Origin: Mycobacterium colombiense
GTDB taxonomy: Bacteria; Actinomycetota; Actinomycetes; Mycobacteriales; Mycobacteriaceae
DNA: 64,000 nucleotides
Direction: 5' to 3'
Assembly (NCBI RefSeq): GCF_001665835.1
Contig: NZ_LZSX01000077.1
Location: forward strand, 1 to 64,000
The notes below the pieces were generated by a model. The model made no database searches, was not told the DNA's origin, and worked only from the letters and a program-made list of their open reading frames with translations. Shown in pieces: positions 38,055-45,405 of the stretch (positions are counted from its first letter, which is position 1; each line of letters starts with the position of its first letter). The position numbers and the translations under genes are program-made.

Positions 38055-38073
38055 TGAGGGTAGCCTTACCTAA
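38055..38073. promoter_or_regulatory. IdeR iron box upstream of mbt-2-like genes
   Basis: TGAGGGTAGCCTTACCTAA matches the 19-bp mycobacterial IdeR palindrome TTAGGTTAGCCTAACCTAA at 16 positions. It lies 24 bases before the acyl-carrier-protein remnant's ATG and overlaps the expected -35 region of a TATGGT -10 (38084-38089). IdeR with Fe2+ would repress transcription, giving iron-starvation induction. Confidence 0.75.
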
Positions 38074-38097
38074 ATCCGCCCGGTATGGTCCGGGCAC

Positions 38098-38229
38098 ATG
38101 ACCTCCGCCAATCCACCTGTGCCCTGCACCGTCGACGATCTGGTCAGCTTCCTTCGCAATCACCTGAACCTAGGGTCCGAATCACGGACTGGGACAACAC
38201 GTTTGAGCGGCGCGGGAACCCGCGCGTGA
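38098..38229 (+). pseudogene. mbtL: Broken acyl carrier protein start (mbtL-like remnant)
   Basis: The ATG frame encodes VDDLVSFLRNHLNLGSE, the first helix of an acyl carrier protein, then loses similarity near 38187 and stops after 43 codons. The +1-related frame continues with RITDWDNTFERRG, which resembles the ITxxTxFEELG loop that precedes the phosphopantetheine serine (DSL). That serine is gone: the sequence passes straight into the fadD33-like start. So the carrier protein appears frameshifted and deleted before its active site. The stop overlaps the downstream GTG (GTGA), so it may still act as a leader that couples translation. Assignment to mbtL rests on the IdeR box and the neighbour. 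Confidence 0.55.
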
Positions 38230-39788
38230 ACGTCCTCGCCGCCGCGATGCGCGAGGCGATGACCCGATCGCCGCATGACTTGGTGGTGCTGGACAAAGAA
38301 ACCGACCAATGGACGACGCGTCCCTGGCCGGAGGTGCACGGCCTGGCCGAACGCATCGCGACGCGTCTGCTGCAACAGGACCACGTCGGGGCGGTCGGAC
38401 TTGTCGGCGAACCGACGATCGAGCTGATCGCCGCCATCCAAGCAGCGTGGCTGGCGGGCGCGGCGGTATCGATCCTTCCGCGTCCCCGACGCGGCGCCGA
38501 CCCGGCCGACTGGGCGCACAGCACGATAACTCGATTCAGTGGAATCGGAGTCAGCATGGTCCTCAGTCACGGAGAGACCCTGCGCTTCCTCGACGAGGCG
38601 GAATCGACCCTGACCGTCTGCGGCCTAGCCGACGTTGCGCGCGGCCCGGCATCGAATGACCTTCGGATGCTGCGTGATTCGGAGGTCGCCATCCTGCAGG
38701 GAACCGCAGGGTCGACGGGCGTTCCGCGGACGGCGGTCTTGTCGCCGACCGCGGTATTGAACAACATGCGCGGCATTGCCGAACGGCTACAGCTCGACGG
38801 CGCTGCCGACCGCGGGTGTTCGTGGCTGCCGATCTATCACGACATGGGGTTGGCCTTCCTGCTGACCTGCGTGCTGCGCGGGATGCCCGTGTGGCAGGCG
38901 CCGACGGGTGCCTTCTCCGCGGCGCCCCTCCGTTGGGCGGAGTGGCTTTCGGCCAGCGCGGCAACGTTCACCGCCGGGCCGAATTTCGGGTACGCCACTC
39001 TCGGGCGCTTCTCGGGGCGAGTGTCGGACGTCGATCTGGGGCCGCTTCGCATTGCGATCAACGGTGGAGAACCCGTTGACTGCGATGGATTCCAGCAGTT
39101 CGCAACGGCGATGGCGCCGTTCGGTTTCCGGGCCTCGGCGGCAACCCCTGCCTACGGGATGGCCGAGTCGACTTGCGCCGTCACCATGCCCGGCTGCGCA
39201 GACGGACTGCGCATCGACGAGCGCACCGGATCCGGGAGCCACCAGAAATACGCTTTGTTGGGTCGCCCGATCGCCGGCATGGAGTTGCGAATAAGCCCGG
39301 CCGAGAACACTTCCGACGATCGGATCGGAGAAGTCGAGATCCGTGGAACCTCCATGATGACGCGCTATTTCGGCGACACCGGCACCGCATCGGGTCTCGA
39401 TGCGGGGTGGTTTCGCACCGGAGACATCGGCTACCTGGTTGACGGCGAGCTGGTCATCTGTGGTCGCTCCAAGGAGGTCATCACTATCGCCGGCCGCAAC
39501 ATCTTCCCCACCGAAATCGAACAGGTAGCAGGGCAAGTCGACGGTGTACGGCAAGGCGCGGTGGTTGCGGTCGGGTCCGAAGCCGGGCCCACCAAGTCCC
39601 GGCTGCTCATCGCTGCGGAGTTCCTGGGTACGGACCACGATGTGACCCGCAGCGCGGTCATCAAACGGGTCATCTCGGTGTGCGGCGTGACTCCGGCCGA
39701 CGTCGTCCTGGTGCCGCCAGGATCGCTACCACGCACCTCGTCGGGCAAGCTGAGGCGACTCGAGGTGGGCCGGCAGCTTGCCACCTGA
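38226..39788 (+). CDS. mbtM (fadD33): Fatty acyl-AMP ligase, MbtM/FadD33-like
   Basis: 520 residues from the GTG. Shared blocks with Mtb FadD33 include WPEVHGLAE, AAVSILP, LQGTAGSTGVPRTAVLSP (ATP-binding loop), SWLPIYHDMGLAF (typical of acyl-AMP ligases), NGGEPVDCDG, TGDIGYL and AGRNIFPTEIE. The catalytic lysine lies in LPRTSSGKLRRLE. MbtM activates a long-chain fatty acid as acyl-AMP and loads it on MbtL for the mycobactin side chain. Here the reading frame is intact but the carrier upstream is broken, mbtN is missing and only a stub of an mbtK-like gene follows. The frame is open upstream to 38085, where it runs through the carrier remnant. Confidence 0.85.
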   Translation: MNVLAAAMREAMTRSPHDLVVLDKETDQWTTRPWPEVHGLAERIATRLLQQDHVGAVGLVGEPTIELIAAIQAAWLAGAAVSILPRPRRGADPADWAHSTITRFSGIGVSMVLSHGETLRFLDEAESTLTVCGLADVARGPASNDLRMLRDSEVAILQGTAGSTGVPRTAVLSPTAVLNNMRGIAERLQLDGAADRGCSWLPIYHDMGLAFLLTCVLRGMPVWQAPTGAFSAAPLRWAEWLSASAATFTAGPNFGYATLGRFSGRVSDVDLGPLRIAINGGEPVDCDGFQQFATAMAPFGFRASAATPAYGMAESTCAVTMPGCADGLRIDERTGSGSHQKYALLGRPIAGMELRISPAENTSDDRIGEVEIRGTSMMTRYFGDTGTASGLDAGWFRTGDIGYLVDGELVICGRSKEVITIAGRNIFPTEIEQVAGQVDGVRQGAVVAVGSEAGPTKSRLLIAAEFLGTDHDVTRSAVIKRVISVCGVTPADVVLVPPGSLPRTSSGKLRRLEVGRQLAT

Positions 39789-39801
39789 GGCGGGCGGTTT
39801 C

Positions 39802-39981
39802 GTGACTACCGGTGTACCGGCAACCGCGCTCCCCCGGGAGCTAACGGATATCTCCGAGGCTGTACGCACCGTTCCGCCTCCGCCGATACCGGAACTACTG
39901 TCGCCGAGCAAGATTCGCGTCGCAGTCCCCGACGGAGCGGACGATGATCAGTACCGCGCTACGAGCGCACCCACTGCGTGA
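39802..39981 (+). pseudogene. 5' stub resembling mbtK (lysine N-acyltransferase)
   Basis: A GTG-initiated frame of 59 codons starts 13 bases after the mbtM-like stop. AVRTVPPPPIPELLSPSKIRVA recalls the N-terminal strand of Mtb MbtK ([21 protein letters not shown] pattern), an enzyme of ~210 residues. The acyltransferase domain itself is absent: the frame stops inside the convergent GNAT gene. Read as a truncated relic. The similarity is short, so the identity is tentative. Confidence 0.45.
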
Positions 39982-40288
39982 TCTCCGGAGTGACCGCGTC
40001 GGTGATGTCATCGAATTCGGGATGCTTCTTGAGCACCGTGCCGATCATCGAGCACACCGGAACAATGCGCTTGCCCTCATCCCGCGCCTCGTTGAGTGCC
40101 TCCTCGACAAGGATTGTCGCCAGCCCACGCCCGCCGTAGGCCGGATCGATTTCGGTGTGGTAGAAAACGCGCTGATCGCCGCGGTCGGCGAAATCGGCCA
40201 GGCCCACCGTCTTACCCTCGACGGCGATCGTGTACTTGCCGTCCTCGAGGCTGACAGTGGCTTCGGCGCCGGTCTTATCGGTTGTCAT
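39959..40288 (-). CDS. Small GNAT-family N-acetyltransferase
   Basis: 109 residues of the short GNAT type (COG2388/YjdJ-like). A beta-rich start (YTIAVEGKTVGLADFADRGDQRVFYHTEI) is followed by the acetyl-CoA-binding motif PAYGGRGLATILVEEALNEAR and VPVCSMIGTVLKKHPEF. The acceptor is not known. The start overlaps the upstream pirin gene's end by 14 bases, suggesting co-transcription. The 3' end runs over the mbtK-like stub on the other strand, so a deletion junction probably lies near 39950. Confidence 0.85.
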   Translation of the reverse strand: MTTDKTGAEATVSLEDGKYTIAVEGKTVGLADFADRGDQRVFYHTEIDPAYGGRGLATILVEEALNEARDEGKRIVPVCSMIGTVLKKHPEFDDITDAVTPEITQWVRS

Positions 40289-41270
40289 CTGTGCTTCCCT
40301 TTCTTTGCGGTGTCGATCGCGGCCGCAACCGGGCGGTCGGCAGCGGTGGGGCGGGCAGTCGGGCGAGCGCTCCCCGGTATCCCTGGACGGCGCCGAATCG
40401 GTCGTCGGCGTCCTCCCACAGTTGTCGGTAGTTGACGATGTCCTCGTGGCTTCGCCCGACGAAGTTCCACCACATCACCAATTCTTCCGTGAACGGTGTG
40501 CCGCCGAGCAGCAGCACCCGCGCCGGGCCCTCCCCCGCATTCTGTACCTGCAGCCGGGCCCGGCCGGGACCTCGGTATGCCAATTCGGCGATCGCCAGGG
40601 ACGTCCCGTCGACGTGTACGGTCCCGCAATCGCAGAGCACCCCGTGCTCGAAGGCCGGGTCCACGTCGATGTCCAGGGCGGCCCCGGCGTCGAGGTCGAG
40701 CTGGGCACCCAGCAACGGCGTAGCCGTCGGCAGCGGCGATCGGCCGCCGGCCAGCTCGCCAAGAAAGACCCGCGCGGTCGCCCCCGGCAGTGCCAGGGGC
40801 GCGGGCACGTAATGCGCGAAGTCACGTCCGGTGTCGCGATCGGACCCGGGCAGCGCGACCCAGAGCTGGACACCGTGCAACAGCGCACCGGAATCGAGCG
40901 AGACCTCCGAATGGCAGATGCCAGCCCCTGCGGTCATCAGATTCAGCTCGCCGGGCCGAACAACCGCGTGCACGCCGGCGCTGTCGCGGTGCTCCACTTC
41001 CCCACTGAACAACCAGCTGACGGTTTGTAGTCCCGTATGCGGGTGCGGCGGAACGTCCATTCGCGCGGCGACCGGACCGTAGTGGTCGACGAAGCACCAC
41101 GCCCCGACAAGCGAGCGCTGCCGCTGCGGAAGGGTGCGTTGCACCCGGATCGCCCTCGGGCCGCCTAACGGAACCTCTCGCGGCTGCAGCACTTCCACCC
41201 CCGACGAGGCATCCAGGTGTTGTGAAGCGGCGCAAGCGACTTCGGCCGGCGCGGCCTCAAGATTGCTCAT
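40275..41270 (-). CDS. Pirin-family cupin protein
   Basis: 331 residues with the N-terminal pirin cupin signature: metal-binding residues in DHYGPVAARMDVPPHPHTGLQT and GEVEHRDS, and GAGICHSE. A C-terminal pirin cupin follows, with LLGGTPFTEELVMWWNFVGRSHEDI. Bacterial pirins are iron-containing; some have quercetinase activity and others act as redox-linked regulators. Which applies here cannot be seen. It is the upstream partner of the small GNAT gene. Confidence 0.9.
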   Translation of the reverse strand: MSNLEAAPAEVACAASQHLDASSGVEVLQPREVPLGGPRAIRVQRTLPQRQRSLVGAWCFVDHYGPVAARMDVPPHPHTGLQTVSWLFSGEVEHRDSAGVHAVVRPGELNLMTAGAGICHSEVSLDSGALLHGVQLWVALPGSDRDTGRDFAHYVPAPLALPGATARVFLGELAGGRSPLPTATPLLGAQLDLDAGAALDIDVDPAFEHGVLCDCGTVHVDGTSLAIAELAYRGPGRARLQVQNAGEGPARVLLLGGTPFTEELVMWWNFVGRSHEDIVNYRQLWEDADDRFGAVQGYRGALARLPAPPLPTARLRPRSTPQRKGSTDDNR

Positions 41271-41332
41271 CGTCCACCTCCGTCGCCGGGCCCCTCATGC
41301 AGCGCCGTCCTCGGCGACCGTACCCGGCGTGC

Positions 41333-42715
41333 CTATTTGCGCGGGGGCCGCAGCACCTTCATGGCCAGTCGCATGACTGGCTCGGGCACGCGATCCTTCA
41401 CCGACAGGGCGCTGTCGGCTGCACGGGAGCGCAGCGGGGTGCCGCGCCCGAATGCCCGGTTCAGCGGTCCCCCGGACGGTTCGAGCACCACATGCAGCGG
41501 CGGGGTATCGACGGCCGCGCCCAGCGCGTTGGAGATGACCATCCGCTGGATCTCGCTGGTTCCTTCAAAGATGGTGTACAGCTTGGCATCTCGATACCAC
41601 TTCTCCACCGGATGATCGGTGATGTAGCCCCAGCCGCCCATGGTCTGGATAGCGCGTTCGGTGGCCTTGACCGCGACTTCGCTGGCGGCCATCTTCGACA
41701 TCGAACCCTCGCCCCGTTCGAAGGGAACGTTGTTGGCCGCCATCCACGATGCGCGCCAGGTGAGTAGTCGAGCAGCATCGATCTGGGTGGCCAGCTCCGC
41801 CAGCGGGAATGCGATGCCCTGGTTGTCGATGATGGGTCCGCCGAAGGCCTCGCGTTCGGTGGCGTACCCGGTGGCGTACTCGAGGGCCGCGCGTGCGATG
41901 CCGATGGCCTGGGCGGCGACCATGGGCCGGGTTTGCTCGAAGGTGCCCAACGTCGCCGATCCGGACCGCTTTCCGTCCGCGACCACTTCCCTGGCCTTGG
42001 CGAGCTTGTGTTCGAGCTTCTCTTCTCCGCCAAGCAGATTGGCGCCCGGAACGCGCACTCCGTCGAAGAGCAACTCGGCGGTGTGCGATGCCCGGCAGCC
42101 CAGTTTGTCCAGCTTTCGCACCATCTTCAGTCCGGGCGTGCCGCCCGGCACCACGAACAGTGCCTGACCGCGATGGCCGAGCTCCTCGTCGACCACCGCG
42201 TTGACCACGTGCACGTTGGCGATGCCGCCATTGCCGATCCACATCTTGTGGCCGTCGATGATCCAGTCATCACCGTCGCGGCGCGCATGGGTTCGCAGGT
42301 TGCGCACATCGCTGCCGCCCTCGGGCTCGGAGATGGCCAGGGCGGCCAATTTGAGATCGCCTGGTGTGCCAAAACATTCGGGCGCCCACTCCAGCATCTG
42401 CTCCGGAGACGCGGCCTGGCCGATGGCAGAGAGCGCCAGCGCCGGCATGACGATCGCCAAGCCGATGCCCGCGCAGCCCCAGAACAGCTCCTCCATGAAC
42501 ATCGGCAGGGAGACGCCGGTCGGATCACCGATCAGATCGCGGTAGAACAGCGGGCTGTAGAAACCGCGCTGGGCCGCCTCCTCGAGCACGGCCCAGGGAA
42601 ATTCCTGTCGCTGGTCGTAGTCGAGCGCGACTGGGCGTATTACGGATTCGGCGAACTCGTGCGTGCGCCGGGCAAGGTCGTGTTGTGCCGCCGTCGGGGT
42701 CAGGTCGAACGTCAT
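41333..42715 (-). CDS. Acyl-CoA dehydrogenase (FadE family)
   Basis: 460 residues. The FAD- and substrate-binding core has LAALAISEPEGGSDVRNLRT, WIGNGGIANVHVVNAVV and the C-terminal catalytic-glutamate motif YTIFEGTSEIQRMVI. It oxidises an acyl-CoA to the enoyl-CoA, passing electrons to ETF. The family is large in mycobacteria and the chain specificity is not readable. A C-terminal extension of about 60 residues ends RLAMKVLRPPRK. It closes the accessory segment before whiB5. Confidence 0.9.
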   Translation of the reverse strand: MTFDLTPTAAQHDLARRTHEFAESVIRPVALDYDQRQEFPWAVLEEAAQRGFYSPLFYRDLIGDPTGVSLPMFMEELFWGCAGIGLAIVMPALALSAIGQAASPEQMLEWAPECFGTPGDLKLAALAISEPEGGSDVRNLRTHARRDGDDWIIDGHKMWIGNGGIANVHVVNAVVDEELGHRGQALFVVPGGTPGLKMVRKLDKLGCRASHTAELLFDGVRVPGANLLGGEEKLEHKLAKAREVVADGKRSGSATLGTFEQTRPMVAAQAIGIARAALEYATGYATEREAFGGPIIDNQGIAFPLAELATQIDAARLLTWRASWMAANNVPFERGEGSMSKMAASEVAVKATERAIQTMGGWGYITDHPVEKWYRDAKLYTIFEGTSEIQRMVISNALGAAVDTPPLHVVLEPSGGPLNRAFGRGTPLRSRAADSALSVKDRVPEPVMRLAMKVLRPPRK

Positions 42716-42808
42716 AGGTGCGCCTCTGGGTCGACAGACTGGTCTTGCCGACCCCGACTACCCCGTTGACCGGCTCAGCAAACTGCCGCCGCGGCTTTCG
42801 GCGAAATG

Positions 42809-43225
42809 TCAGGCAGCCGAACGGGGTTTGATTTGCGCCAGCGGCAGGTGCAGCACGACTGTGGCCACCGGGACCGCTTGGTGCTCGTGGCGTGCCAGCA
42901 GCGCCGCGTTCTCGGGCAGCTGCCGGGCATTGATCTCGCCGGAGGCGATACGCCGGAGGACGTCGTGTGCGTGAGCGAGTTGGTCACGCTTGCGGTATTG
43001 GCCGCCCGGCAGCTTCACCCCGGCCCACACGCCGTACTCCTCGCGGTGCGCGATGGCGTGGGCGGCGCAGCGGCGCTGCTGTGCCAGCGGGCAGCGGCGC
43101 AGGCACTGGATCCGCGCCTCGGTGGCCGACCGCTCGTATGCGCGCGCCTTCGCGGCGCCGTCACCACCGTCGTCGTCGGGGTAGCCGAACCACAGTTCCG
43201 GGTTGGCTGCGCAGGGGTGTCCCAT
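42809..43225 (-). CDS. whiB5: WhiB-like iron-sulfur regulator WhiB5
   Basis: 138 residues from an ATG with AAGGAG upstream. Cysteines at C5, C41, C45 and C53 would bind the 4Fe-4S cluster; the G-V-W-A-G turn and basic GGQYRKRDQL helix follow. The cysteine spacing (x35, x3, x7) is wider than the usual Wbl x2/x5 pattern, but the sequence agrees closely with Mtb WhiB5 (PCA-x-PELWFGYPDDDG). WhiB5 is an NO/redox-linked transcription factor affecting type VII secretion genes and virulence in Mtb. It is divergent from the Rv0023-like regulator. Confidence 0.93.
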   Translation of the reverse strand: MGHPCAANPELWFGYPDDDGGDGAAKARAYERSATEARIQCLRRCPLAQQRRCAAHAIAHREEYGVWAGVKLPGGQYRKRDQLAHAHDVLRRIASGEINARQLPENAALLARHEHQAVPVATVVLHLPLAQIKPRSAA

Positions 43226-43369
43226 GTCGGTCTCCTTGGTCGAACGCGAAACGTTGGCAAAAGCGTATACAGACCAGGTGGCCAAAAGCAAGAGAAACGA
43301 GACAGAAACGTATATACCGATAGGGAGGGCGCCAGCTGTGTAATATCCGGCCCATGGCCGGAGCGTGCG
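43226..43369. promoter_or_regulatory. whiB5 / Rv0023-like divergent promoter region
   Basis: A relatively A+T-rich 144 bases with repeated ACGTATAT/GCGTATAC cores (about 43263-43269 and 43310-43317). These are candidate sites for the adjacent helix-turn-helix protein. No direct evidence of binding. Confidence 0.35.
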
Positions 43370-44155
43370 GTGACCCGTGAATCGGCCGGCGCGGCTATCC
43401 GCGCGCTTCGTGAATCGCGCGATTGGTCACTAGCCGACCTCGCCGCCGCCACCGGGGTCAGCATCATGGGGCTCAGCTTTCTCGAGCGCGGGGCCCGCAA
43501 GCCGCACAAAAGCACCGTTCAGAAGATCGAAAACGGCCTTGGCCTGCCGCCGGGTACCTACTCTCGGCTGCTGGTCGCTGCCGATCCGGACGCCGAGCTG
43601 GCGCGTCTGATTGCCGCGCAGCCGCCGGCCCCTATGCCCACGCGGCGCAGCGGACCGGTGATAGTTGACCGTCATAGCGACACAGAAGTGCTGGAAGGCT
43701 ATGCCGAAGCACAGCTCGACGCCCTCAAATCCGTCATCGCTCGATTGCCCGCGACAACATCAAACGAATATGAGACGTATATTCTGTCTGTGATCGCGCA
43801 GTGCGTGAAGGCAGAGATGCTCGCCGCCAGCTCGTGGCGGGTGGCCGTGAACGCCGGCGCCGACTCGACCGGTCGGCTGATGGAGCATCTGCAAGCCCTG
43901 GAGGCGACGCGTGCCGCGCTGTTGGAGCGGATGCCCACCAGCTTGAGCGCCCGCTTCGACCGGGCGTGTGCGCAATCGTCGTTGCCGGAGACCATCATCG
44001 CGGCACTGGTCGGCGTGGATGTCGACGAGATGTGGGACATCCGCAACCGGGGCGCGATCGCGCCGGGCGCCCTCCCCCGCGTCCGTGCCTTCATCGATGC
44101 GGTCCAGTCCGGCCAAAACGGGGCACGCCAATCCGACGACGAGGGGGCACCGTGA
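43370..44155 (+). CDS. XRE-type helix-turn-helix regulator (Rv0023-like)
   Basis: 261 residues from a GTG start chosen by match to the Mtb N-terminus (xRESAGAAIRALRESRDWSL). The XRE helix-turn-helix lies at about 8-60 (LADLAAATGVSIMGLSFLER). The long C-terminal helical part includes TTSNEYETYILSVIAQCVKAEM and NAGADSTGRLMEHL. It is a DNA-binding regulator; in Mtb it has been linked to redox/NADH control. The stop overlaps the next gene's GTG (GTGA), so it is the first gene of the Rv0023-Rv0024 unit. Confidence 0.9.
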   Translation: MTRESAGAAIRALRESRDWSLADLAAATGVSIMGLSFLERGARKPHKSTVQKIENGLGLPPGTYSRLLVAADPDAELARLIAAQPPAPMPTRRSGPVIVDRHSDTEVLEGYAEAQLDALKSVIARLPATTSNEYETYILSVIAQCVKAEMLAASSWRVAVNAGADSTGRLMEHLQALEATRAALLERMPTSLSARFDRACAQSSLPETIIAALVGVDVDEMWDIRNRGAIAPGALPRVRAFIDAVQSGQNGARQSDDEGAP

Positions 44156-44973
44156 GTCAAACCGAAGTCGAGGCGTTGAGCCGCGCCCATCAACTCTTCG
44201 CCGGCAGCACGCGGGCGAGGTCTCTGGACGCGGGCACCGCGCACCACCGCGACCTGTTGCAGCAAGCCGCCCGGCTGAGCGACAAGATGGCGCACGGCGG
44301 TTACCAACTCGCGGTGGACCACAGCCGGCAACTCCTCACCGCGGCGGCCGGCACCGACGCGGCGGCCACGGACGTCATCGCCGGCGCGCACCGCGATCGG
44401 GCACAGGCCCGCGATCTGACCCGACGCGTGCTGGACACGGCCCGCGCGGATTCCGATATGCCGGCGACGCCCCTCGCCCAGCGGGAGGCGATGCGGCGCC
44501 GCGCGACTCGCCTGCGGACCCAACGGGCGCACGTCTTGTCGGCGCGCTTGCGTGCGCGACGGCGCTACGCCGAACTGCTGGCCTTGCGCTATGGGCTCCG
44601 GCACGACCGTCGGCTCGGGATGGCAGGCCTGACGAGCGACCGCGCCGCACTGGCGGTGCGCGCCGCCTTGTCTCGCCTGGGCCGACCGTATGTCTGGGGC
44701 GCGACCGGCCCCAACCAGTTCGACTGTTCCGGGCTGGTGCAGTGGAGCTACGCACAGGCCGGTATCCACTTGGATCGCACCACCTATCAGCAGATCAACG
44801 ACGGCATCCCGGTGGCCCGCTCCCAGGTGCGGCCCGGTGATCTGGTGTTTCCGCACGCCGGCCACGTGCAGCTGGCCATCGGGAACAACCTGGTTGTGGA
44901 GGCGCCCTATTCGGGTGCCTCGGTGCGAATAAGGCGACTGGGCAACAACGTTGCGATCCGCCGACCGATATGA
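44152..44973 (+). CDS. NlpC/P60 endopeptidase-like protein (Rv0024-like)
   Basis: 273 residues. The N-terminal ~155 residues are helical and Arg/Ala-rich. The C-terminal NlpC/P60 domain (about 165-273) has catalytic C192 in FDCSGLVQWSY and H238 in AGHVQLAIG. Such enzymes cut the D-Glu-mDAP bond of peptidoglycan stems. No signal peptide or membrane segment is visible, so export would need another route, such as a type VII system; this is unproven. The next genes are Rv0025-Rv0028-like. Confidence 0.9.
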   Translation: MSQTEVEALSRAHQLFAGSTRARSLDAGTAHHRDLLQQAARLSDKMAHGGYQLAVDHSRQLLTAAAGTDAAATDVIAGAHRDRAQARDLTRRVLDTARADSDMPATPLAQREAMRRRATRLRTQRAHVLSARLRARRRYAELLALRYGLRHDRRLGMAGLTSDRAALAVRAALSRLGRPYVWGATGPNQFDCSGLVQWSYAQAGIHLDRTTYQQINDGIPVARSQVRPGDLVFPHAGHVQLAIGNNLVVEAPYSGASVRIRRLGNNVAIRRPI

Positions 44974-45021
44974 CAAGCCAAGACCGCCCGTCAATGCGGG
45001 CACGACGAATAGGGTGAGCCG

Positions 45022-45387
45022 ATGCCGGAACAACAACCGGGGCCCTCGTTAGAGGCCGTTGAGGCGCGGCGGTCGGCGCTGGCGAGCCAGCACGGCACCG
45101 CGTCGGAAGCCGATCGGGTGCTGAACGAGGTGCTGACGAGCGCTCACGAGGCAGCGCGTGAGAGCGTCAGGCGACTGGACTCCATCGCCGAGCAGATCGA
45201 CCATGCGACCATGAGCCAGGCGGACCTCGCGCTCGATACGCCCATGGGGGCGCGCGAGTTTCAGAAATTCCTGATGGCCAAGCAACGAGAGATCGCCTCG
45301 GTCGTGAGTGAAGCGCGCGAATTCGACCAGGCGAAAAGGGCTGTGTTGCAGAGCCTTCGGGCCCAGTACGCCGCCGACAGCGGCTAG
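45022..45387 (+). CDS. DUF4226 protein (Rv0025-like)
   Basis: 121 residues, mostly alpha-helical, without membrane segments. The conserved core LDTPMGAREFQKFLMAKQRE recurs in the following gene, so the two share a domain. The length and position match Mtb Rv0025. The function is unknown; paralogues of this family occur beside ESX-related genes. It begins 48 bases after the NlpC/P60 gene. Confidence 0.85.
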   Translation: MPEQQPGPSLEAVEARRSALASQHGTASEADRVLNEVLTSAHEAARESVRRLDSIAEQIDHATMSQADLALDTPMGAREFQKFLMAKQREIASVVSEAREFDQAKRAVLQSLRAQYAADSG

Positions 45388-45405
45388 CCAGAACTAGTCC
45401 ACACC

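Noticed and set aside
35860..42720. Attachment-site repeat of tRNA-Leu and an integrase
   Set aside because: No second copy of the tRNA 3' end and no recombinase gene was seen, so I do not call an integrated element.
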